The translations under genes were made by a program, and so were the position numbers. Below, one piece after another: positions 54,676 through 61,491 of a stretch of 64,000 nt of DNA. The DNA lies in contig NZ_JALKBA010000013.1 of the NCBI RefSeq assembly GCF_023015805.1, positions 1 through 64,000 on the forward strand, given 5' to 3'. Numbering within the stretch: the stretch's first letter is position 1; each line of letters opens with the position of its first letter. Source of the stretch: Cellulophaga sp. F20128 (lineage in GTDB: Bacteria > Bacteroidota > Bacteroidia > Flavobacteriales > Flavobacteriaceae). The notes beneath the pieces were generated by a model. That model saw nothing but the letters and a program-made list of their open reading frames with translations. It was not told the DNA's origin and ran no database searches.

Positions 54676-54791
54676 GCGGATTCCTTATTCATTTTTAATA
54701 AATTTATCCAATTGTTAATTCTAGTGTAGTTGAAGAATGACATAACGTTTGGAGAACAGGTTTTTGATATGGTTATTAAGTTATGAATCTA

Positions 54792-54860
54792 AATGTCAGT
54801 TCGAGTGATTTTCTATTTGATTAAGCGCAGTCGAAATCATAGAAAATTGTCTCGAGAACA
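54792..54860. repeat. Solitary REP-like element related to the 183-bp repeat
   Basis: AATGTCAGTTCGAGTGATTT at 54792 and CTCGAGAAC near 54851 match the ends of the tandem repeat units, with an altered middle (TTGATTAAGCGCAGTCGAAATC). It appears to be a dispersed palindromic intergenic element. Confidence 0.7.
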
Positions 54861-54898
54861 GTTTTTTCAGTGAAACTCATCCGCTACAGGCACAACGG

Positions 54899-54927
54899 TT
54901 TAATAAAATAATAGTCGTCAATGTAAG
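54899..54927 (+). promoter_or_regulatory. Weak HTCS-type site before the sulfatase operon
   Basis: TTTAA, about 11 nt, TCGTCAATGTAAG. It resembles the end of the 30591-30620 element (TTTAAG...TCGTCAAATGTAGG) but has no 10-bp repeats. It lies 30 bp before the ATG at 54957. Confidence 0.35.
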
Positions 54928-54956
54928 TAGATAATATCAACATAAAATTTTAAACA

Positions 54957-56267
54957 ATGCGTATACAAAACATAATTTACATCCTTAGTATCCTTTTAAT
55001 ATCGGCTTGTAAGTCGGGCTCCAATACTGATAAAAATGGAAAAGAATTAGAACTTAGCATTGCGGTGCCCCCCGGTGGAAATAGCTGGATTGTAAATAAT
55101 TTAGAAGAAAATAGAAAAGTTATCTCTAAAGAAGGAATTCAATCTTGGACCAATACAGAGAGTGTAATTCGGACTTATTTTAAAACCAATGCTGCTGGGG
55201 AAATACATGTAGGGCTAATGGCCAGCGTGCCAGAAGGAAAATCTAAAATAAAAGTAACAGTTGGGAATACAAGTAAAGAAGTAAAACTAACAGGTGCTGA
55301 TTTACAGAAAATACAGGTTGGTACTTTTAAATTGAAAACTGCGGGCTATCATTTCATAGAAATTCAAGGTATTGAAAAATCTGATGCTACTATTGCTACT
55401 ATTAAGGAGGTTTTAATCGGTGGCCCTGCAACCCATAAAGAGGTGACATTTGTAAAAGAGGACTTTTACTGGGGAAGAAGAGGGCCTTCGGTGCATTTAA
55501 GTTACCAAGCTCCTAAGGATATTGATATACAATGGTTTTATAATGAGATTACAGTTCCAGAAAAGGAAGATGTTATTGGATCGTATTATATGGCAAATGG
55601 TTTTGGCGAAGGGTATTTTGGAATGCAAGTAAATTCGGAGACCGAACGCAGAGTGCTTTTTTCTGTATGGAGTCCGTATGAAACACAAAACCCCAATGAT
55701 ATTCCTGAGGATTACAAGATTATATTATTAGGAAAAGGAGCTGGAGTCACCACGGGGGAATTTGGCAATGAAGGGTCTGGAGGACAAAGTTATAAAGTGT
55801 TTAACTGGAAGGCAGGCAATACCTATAAGTTTTTATTAAAGGGAGAGCCATCCGTTAATAACTCTACGGATTATACCGCTTACTTTTTTGCGCCAGAAGA
55901 AAATGAATGGAAACTGATTGCCAGTTTTAGAAGACCGCATACAAGTACCTACCTAAAAAGACAACATTCGTTTTTGGAAAATTTTGTGACTTCAACAGGT
56001 TTTAAGTCTCGAAAAGGTCTTTATTCTAACCAATGGGTGCATGATACCAAAGGTGTTTGGCATGAACTTACAAAGGCGAAATTTACGGCAGATGCTACAG
56101 CTAGAAAAGGATCTCGTTTAGATTATGCAGGTGGCGTAGAAGGAAATAATTTTTTTATGGAAAACTGTGGTTTTTTTAGTGAAACCACCACTATAGATGC
56201 TACTTTTGAGCGGAAAGCAAATGGAATTGCACCACAAATAGAGTTCTCTAAACTGCCTAAAAAATAA
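54957..56267 (+). CDS. DUF5077/DUF3472-type lipoprotein
   Basis: A 436-residue lipoprotein (ILLISACKSGSNTDKNG). The N-terminal beta-sandwich (residues ~35-155, with GYHFIEIQGIEKSD) matches DUF5077, and the C-terminal DUF3472 region has GYFGMQVNSETERRVLFSVWSP and YLKRQHSFLENF. The pair of domains is common in marine Bacteroidota glycan loci. Function is not established; carbohydrate binding is likely. It is followed after 12 bp by the first sulfatase. Confidence 0.78.
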   Translation: MRIQNIIYILSILLISACKSGSNTDKNGKELELSIAVPPGGNSWIVNNLEENRKVISKEGIQSWTNTESVIRTYFKTNAAGEIHVGLMASVPEGKSKIKVTVGNTSKEVKLTGADLQKIQVGTFKLKTAGYHFIEIQGIEKSDATIATIKEVLIGGPATHKEVTFVKEDFYWGRRGPSVHLSYQAPKDIDIQWFYNEITVPEKEDVIGSYYMANGFGEGYFGMQVNSETERRVLFSVWSPYETQNPNDIPEDYKIILLGKGAGVTTGEFGNEGSGGQSYKVFNWKAGNTYKFLLKGEPSVNNSTDYTAYFFAPEENEWKLIASFRRPHTSTYLKRQHSFLENFVTSTGFKSRKGLYSNQWVHDTKGVWHELTKAKFTADATARKGSRLDYAGGVEGNNFFMENCGFFSETTTIDATFERKANGIAPQIEFSKLPKK

Positions 56268-56279
56268 TTAAATCAATTT

Positions 56280-57698
56280 ATGAAAATTAATATAGTTTGC
56301 TCCTTGTTTTTAATCTGTCTTGTTTTTCATTCTTGTAAAGAAAAAGCGTCACAAGTAAATAAAAGCAGTGATAGTTCTCCCAATATTATTCTTATTAATA
56401 TTGACGATTTGGGTTGGAAAGATCTCGGTTTTCAAGGAAGTGATTATTATGAGACGCCAAATTTGGATGCACTTTCGCAAAAAGGAATGGTTTTTACTAA
56501 CGGCTATGCAGGGGCTGCCAATTGTGCACCAAGTAGGGCTGTTTTAATGACCGGGAAATGGGCACAACGACACGGCATTTATACCGTCTTAAATTCAGAT
56601 AGAGGAAAATCAAAAGACAGAAAATTAATTCCGATTAAAAATACAATTACCTTAGCAGACGAGTTTACGGTTATACCACAACTTCTTCAAAAAAATGGAT
56701 ATAAAACCTGTCATGCTGGAAAATGGCACTTAACCGATAATCCCCTTAAAAAGGGTTTTGATGTTAATATAGGCGGTAGTCATGCAGGTCACCCACGTAG
56801 TTATTATCCACCTTATAAAAACGTGGATTTAGAAGCTGAAGATGGCAAAAGACTTACAGATTTGGTAATGGATAAAGCGATTGAATTTGTCACCAATACC
56901 AAAGCACCATTTTTCTTAAATTACTCCCCTTATGCGGTTCACACCCCAATACAGCCGGTAAAAGAGTTGGTTGGAAAATATGAGGGTAAATCGTCTAAAA
57001 TTGGTCAGAACAATGCGGAATATGCCTCTATGGTAGAGAATATGGACGCTAATGTAGGTCGGTTAATGCTCGCATTAAAAGAGGCGGGGAAACTAGAAAA
57101 TACTTTTATTGTTTTCACCTCAGATAATGGAGGTCTGTATGGAATTACAAAGCAAAAACCCTTGCGTGCAGGTAAAGGAAGTTATTATGAAGGCGGTATT
57201 AGAGTGCCCTTCTTTTTTGTGTGGAAAGGTGAAATTAAGGAGCAAACTACATCAAATGAATCCATCTCAAATATAGATTTGTTTCCAACAATTTTAAAAG
57301 TGGCAAATATAAAGTTGCCAAAAGAGGAAATCTTAGATGGTGAAAACTTAGTGCCAATTTTAAAAAGTGAGATAACAAGTTTAGATAGACCGCTTTATTG
57401 GCATTTTCCTATTTATCTTCAGGCGTATAATGCCAAGGATAATGAAAATAGAGATGCTAAATTTAGAACAAGACCAGGCTCTGTTGTTCGGTATGGCAAA
57501 TGGAAATTGCATCATTACTTTGAGGAGGATGTATTGGAGTTGTACGATTTAGATTCGGATATCGGGGAAGAAAATAATTTGGCAACTACCAATCCAGAGC
57601 AAGCAGAAATACTATTTAAAATGCTAAATAATTGGCGAAAAATTACCAATGCCCCAGTTCCTACAACTTTGAATCCGGAATACAAGGGAGGCGAATAA
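56280..57698 (+). CDS. Formylglycine-dependent sulfatase, lipoprotein
   Basis: A 472-residue type I sulfatase with a lipoprotein signal (LVFHSCKEK). Metal ligands are in NIILINIDDLGWKDLG. The maturation motif is CAPSR with Cys about 82, to be converted to formylglycine, followed by AVLMTGKWAQRHG. Other conserved sites are KTCHAGKWHL and FTSDNGGLYG. It removes a sulfate ester from a glycan; the subfamily is not certain. The next sulfatase gene starts 21 bp downstream. Maturation needs a formylglycine-generating or anaerobic maturase enzyme, which is not in this window. Confidence 0.9.
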   Translation: MKINIVCSLFLICLVFHSCKEKASQVNKSSDSSPNIILINIDDLGWKDLGFQGSDYYETPNLDALSQKGMVFTNGYAGAANCAPSRAVLMTGKWAQRHGIYTVLNSDRGKSKDRKLIPIKNTITLADEFTVIPQLLQKNGYKTCHAGKWHLTDNPLKKGFDVNIGGSHAGHPRSYYPPYKNVDLEAEDGKRLTDLVMDKAIEFVTNTKAPFFLNYSPYAVHTPIQPVKELVGKYEGKSSKIGQNNAEYASMVENMDANVGRLMLALKEAGKLENTFIVFTSDNGGLYGITKQKPLRAGKGSYYEGGIRVPFFFVWKGEIKEQTTSNESISNIDLFPTILKVANIKLPKEEILDGENLVPILKSEITSLDRPLYWHFPIYLQAYNAKDNENRDAKFRTRPGSVVRYGKWKLHHYFEEDVLELYDLDSDIGEENNLATTNPEQAEILFKMLNNWRKITNAPVPTTLNPEYKGGE

Positions 57699-57719
57699 AT
57701 AATTAAATAATTAATATCT

Positions 57720-59297
57720 ATGAAAAAAACTGTTGTACGTGTTGCCGTATTAGGCATTTTATTAATTGCGGTGTCTTCTTGTGCCGAAAAGAAAGCTAAA
57801 GCGGAGCCAAACAAAAGTGCAAAACCTAATATCATCTATATTTTAGCAGATGATTTGGGATATGCTGAGCTCGGTGTATACGGGCAAGAAAAGATTGAAA
57901 CACCAAATATAGATGCACTGGCTAAAGGAGGAATGATGTTTACACAGCATTATACAGGAGCGCCCGTTTGTGCACCGGCACGTTATGATTTGTTAACAGG
58001 GACACACTCTGGCCGTGCCTATGTTCGTGGCAATGATGAATGGGCAGATCGTGGAGCGGTATGGGATTATAAAGCGGCAATTTTAGATTCTACCCTTGAA
58101 GGACAGCGACCAATACCAGGCAATACAATCACAATTGCGAATAAATTAAAAACAGCAGGTTATGCTACGGGTATGGTTGGTAAATGGGGACTAGGAGCGC
58201 CACATACAGAGTCTATCCCGAATAATTTTGGGTTCGATTATTTCTATGGTTTTAACTGTCAGCGCCAAGCACATACCTATTACCCAGTACACTTGTATGA
58301 AAATAAGCATAGAGTGCATTTAAACAATGACACCATTGCACCTAGTACAAAGTTGGAAGAAGGTGCAGACCCTAATGATCCTGCTAGCTACGCTAAGTAT
58401 ACCTTAAATGATTACGCATCAGAAATGATGTTTCAAAAAATCACACAGTTTGTAGATGATCATAAAGAGAAACCATTCTTTATGTATTGGGCAGATCCCA
58501 TTCCGCATGCTGCTTTGCAAGCACCACAGCGTTGGGTAGATTATTATATTAAAAAGTTTGGAGACGAAGAACCCTATTTAGGAAACAAAGGGTATTTCCC
58601 TCATAAAAATCCTAGGGCTGCCTATGCTGCTATGGTGTCCTATTTGGATGAGAATGTAGGCAAGCTAGTGGCCCAATTAAAGAAAGAAGGCTTGTATGAA
58701 AATACCTTAATTATTTTTACCTCAGATAACGGCCCTACTTTTAATGGTGGTTCAGATTCCCCTTGGTTTGATAGTGCTAAGCCTTTTAGAAGTGAACTTG
58801 GTTATGGAAAAGGTCATGTGTATGAAGGCGGAATTCGAATTCCTATGATCGCCTCTTGGCCAGGTAAAATTAAGGCAGGTTCTACTACAGATTTAATTTC
58901 TGCACATTATGATGTTATGGCAACCTTGTGTGAAATAACCAATCAAGAAATCCCTGTGACTACTGATGGAATAAGCTTTTTGCCAACACTAATGGGTGCA
59001 GAAGGTCAGAAAGAACATGAATTTTTATTTTGGGAATATCCAGAGTACGGAGGTCAAGTAGCAATTCGTATGGGCGATTGGAAATTAATTAGGATGAATT
59101 TAAAAAACAAAAACAAGGAGCCAACATTAGAGTTGTACAATTTAAAAGATGATATTAGAGAAGAGCATAATGTAGCGGCACAGCATCCAGAAATTATAGA
59201 AAAGGCTGCTGCAATATTTAAGGAACAGCATAGAAATTCAGCCGTAGAAAGGTTCCGAATTCCAGTGATTGAAAATGGATTGTTGTTTGAGGAATAA
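57720..59297 (+). CDS. Formylglycine-dependent sulfatase, second copy
   Basis: A 525-residue type I sulfatase lipoprotein (LIAVSSCAEKK). The metal motif is NIIYILADDLGYAELG. The maturation motif is CAPAR (Cys about 84), a CxPxR variant with Ala where the first sulfatase has Ser. Then GMVGKWGLGAPH and FTSDNGPTFNGGSDSPW follow. The two sulfatases are only distantly related, so they probably act on different sulfate positions. A terminator hairpin follows directly. Confidence 0.9.
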   Translation: MKKTVVRVAVLGILLIAVSSCAEKKAKAEPNKSAKPNIIYILADDLGYAELGVYGQEKIETPNIDALAKGGMMFTQHYTGAPVCAPARYDLLTGTHSGRAYVRGNDEWADRGAVWDYKAAILDSTLEGQRPIPGNTITIANKLKTAGYATGMVGKWGLGAPHTESIPNNFGFDYFYGFNCQRQAHTYYPVHLYENKHRVHLNNDTIAPSTKLEEGADPNDPASYAKYTLNDYASEMMFQKITQFVDDHKEKPFFMYWADPIPHAALQAPQRWVDYYIKKFGDEEPYLGNKGYFPHKNPRAAYAAMVSYLDENVGKLVAQLKKEGLYENTLIIFTSDNGPTFNGGSDSPWFDSAKPFRSELGYGKGHVYEGGIRIPMIASWPGKIKAGSTTDLISAHYDVMATLCEITNQEIPVTTDGISFLPTLMGAEGQKEHEFLFWEYPEYGGQVAIRMGDWKLIRMNLKNKNKEPTLELYNLKDDIREEHNVAAQHPEIIEKAAAIFKEQHRNSAVERFRIPVIENGLLFEE

Positions 59298-59314
59298 AGT
59301 ACAATAGAATATAA

Positions 59315-59352
59315 ATAAAAAAGTGAGTTTAAGATTCTTAAACTCACTTTTT
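59315..59352. terminator. Bidirectional rho-independent terminator
   Basis: A 17-bp perfect stem (AAAAAAGTGAGTTTAAG and its complement) with loop ATT, A-run on the left and T-run on the right. It serves both the sulfatase operon and the convergent kinase gene. Confidence 0.85.
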
Positions 59353-60420
59353 TTATAGGGTCTGTAGTGTTTCGCTAAATTTTTCAGCCAATACATGCTG
59401 CATAAAGCTTTCTTCTTTTAAGGCTTTATTAGAGAAATCAAAAAGACTAATGCATCGGTCTATATTCTGGTTTTCGTATGCGGTTTTGTAATATTTATCA
59501 TTTTCCAAATAGTCTGTCAACGCTCGTAACCCGTGTATAAAAGGCATAAAAACAGCACCAAGTGGTAAGGAGGCAATCTCTTCTTTCGTTAATTGGGTTG
59601 CATTTGTTTTTAAGCCATCAACAAAAGCTTCAAAAAGATTCTTGTTAAAAGTAATTTTGCTTAGATCTCTTTCATCTTCATCGGCAGTATTTGCAATGGT
59701 ACGTACTGCATCCCCAAAATCATAATAGAAATACCCCTTCATTAGGGTGTCTAAATCTATTAAACACAAAGCCTTCTCTGTGCTTTTAGAAAAAAGGATG
59801 TTATTTAGTTTGGTATCATTATGGCAAACACGTACTGGTAAATCCTGGCTGCTAAATTCAATTAGTTTAGGCAATAAGCCTTGTGCAAATTGAATAGCAC
59901 TGGTAGCCGTAGCTAGCCTCGTTTTATTCGCATTTTTTAATGCTTCTTCAAACTGATCTTTACGTAGTCTTAAATCGTGAAACTGAGGTATAGTATCTGT
60001 ATAAGTATCTGTTTCTGCGGGGCTTAATAATTTATGAAATTCCCCTACAATCTTCCCTGCTTCAAAAGCAATTTTAGAATTTGTTGTGGTGTTATATGTA
60101 GTGCTTTCGTCAATAAAACTCATTAATCGCCAATACCCATCTTCCGTATGATAGGTTTTGTCCGTTTTGGTTTTTACCAATGCGATGTGGTTGTATGCAT
60201 CGCTTTTTAAGAGCGACAAAGCAGCATCAATATTTTGCATTAAACCTTCAATATTGGTAAACACATTGTGGTTAATACGCTGAAGGATATAAACCGACTT
60301 AGCATTACTTATAACCAAATAAGTGTCGTTTATAAGTCCATTGTTTATGGGTTGAAAAGTATAGGGCCTAGCAGGAACAACAAAATTGCTTAAAATAACT
60401 TCAGGATTTGTCTTCATCAA
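59353..60420 (-). CDS. APH/choline-kinase-fold phosphotransferase, NahK-like
   Basis: A 355-residue cytosolic kinase-like protein. Brenner-type catalytic loop is VRVCHNDTKLNNILF and the metal-binding DxD is LIDLDTLMKGYFYYDFGD. The N-terminal lobe begins FQPINNGLINDTYLV. It resembles N-acetylhexosamine 1-kinases more than antibiotic kinases because of length and context: a sugar nucleotidyltransferase gene lies 2 bp upstream. Together they could turn a free sugar into sugar-1-phosphate and then NDP-sugar. GalNAc/GlcNAc specificity is inferred, not seen. A start three bases later (second Met) is possible. Confidence 0.75.
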   Translation of the reverse strand: MMKTNPEVILSNFVVPARPYTFQPINNGLINDTYLVISNAKSVYILQRINHNVFTNIEGLMQNIDAALSLLKSDAYNHIALVKTKTDKTYHTEDGYWRLMSFIDESTTYNTTTNSKIAFEAGKIVGEFHKLLSPAETDTYTDTIPQFHDLRLRKDQFEEALKNANKTRLATATSAIQFAQGLLPKLIEFSSQDLPVRVCHNDTKLNNILFSKSTEKALCLIDLDTLMKGYFYYDFGDAVRTIANTADEDERDLSKITFNKNLFEAFVDGLKTNATQLTKEEIASLPLGAVFMPFIHGLRALTDYLENDKYYKTAYENQNIDRCISLFDFSNKALKEESFMQHVLAEKFSETLQTL

Positions 60421-60422
60421 AG

Positions 60423-61313
60423 TTAATGTTTAGTCCATAAGTTAAGTGGGTAGTCCCCATTTTTAGTCATTTCTGCTAATTTTGAAACCGCCATTGCTTT
60501 ATCATCGGCATAGGTAACCCCAAACCAATTACTTTCAGAATTCAATACGGGAACAGTTATGCCTTTTTCTGTGATCATTTCTTGGATCACAAAAGGAAGG
60601 TAAATCTCACTAGAGCTAATCTTATTTTCATCCTTTAAGAATTCCGTAAATGAGCGCCCTATATAATCAAAAATAGAGGTGCCACAAATCCAGAAATTCA
60701 TACTTACCTCTTCGTTCCCTGTAAACTCTATACCAGAATCTAAATCGATAATTTTATTGTTTTCTTCTTTTAGTTTTAAGCGCTCTTCAACCACAGTTAA
60801 AACATTGTCTTTAATTTGACAAACGCCTCTAGAAACCGAGCCGTAGGTAGATAAGGTATCCTTTAATGTATAAGAAATAAGTCCAAATTTATCAGCATTA
60901 GTTTCAGATGCCATAATTTTTGCGGCATTTTTAAAGGCTAACTCTCCATAAAAGTCATCTGCATTAATAACAGCAAAAGATCCTTTGATTACGTTTCTGG
61001 CAGTCCATACGGCATGTGCCGTTCCCCAAGGTTTTTTTCGCTCAGAAGTGTAACTAGTTCCGGGAGGAACATCGGTTATTTCTTGTGCCAAGACATCTAA
61101 TTTTATGTCCTTGGGTAAGCGTTCAGATAAATGTTTTTGAAGAAAATCTACATTGTCCTTTTTTGTAACGGCAACTATATGTGTAAAACCGTATTTAAGA
61201 GCATCAAAAATACCAAACTCCATTAAAAATTCTTCGTTAGGACCTAGGTCATCAAACTGTTTTAATTTTCCGTATCGGCTACCACTACCAGCAGCCATTA
61301 ATAATAGCGTCAT
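60423..61313 (-). CDS. Sugar-1-phosphate nucleotidyltransferase
   Basis: A 296-residue GT-A fold nucleotidyltransferase. The glycine-rich nucleotide loop is LLLMAAGSGSRYGKLKQ. The metal-binding Asp pair is in VINADDFYG. The central region PPGTSYTSERKKPWGTAHAVWTARN resembles NDP-sugar pyrophosphorylases. It is not a standard GlmU: no left-handed beta-helix follows. It is co-transcribed with the kinase-like gene, 2 bp apart. The nucleotide and sugar are unknown. Confidence 0.8.
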   Translation of the reverse strand: MTLLLMAAGSGSRYGKLKQFDDLGPNEEFLMEFGIFDALKYGFTHIVAVTKKDNVDFLQKHLSERLPKDIKLDVLAQEITDVPPGTSYTSERKKPWGTAHAVWTARNVIKGSFAVINADDFYGELAFKNAAKIMASETNADKFGLISYTLKDTLSTYGSVSRGVCQIKDNVLTVVEERLKLKEENNKIIDLDSGIEFTGNEEVSMNFWICGTSIFDYIGRSFTEFLKDENKISSSEIYLPFVIQEMITEKGITVPVLNSESNWFGVTYADDKAMAVSKLAEMTKNGDYPLNLWTKH

Positions 61314-61491
61314 TTTTCTGTTTTAGAGCTGTAAAAGTAAGGCATTGAGAAAAAAGATTCTAATATTCTAATGTAAAAACTTATCACATCTAAAATAGAA
61401 TATGTATCAAAAGGAATAAATCGTAGCATTTATCCTAAAATTAGTTAAATTTGAATCAGAATTTCATACAAATAAATAGAACATATTTAAA

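Noticed and set aside
59353-60420. Aminoglycoside resistance kinase
   Set aside because: The fold is shared, but the pairing with a sugar nucleotidyltransferase points to sugar metabolism instead.
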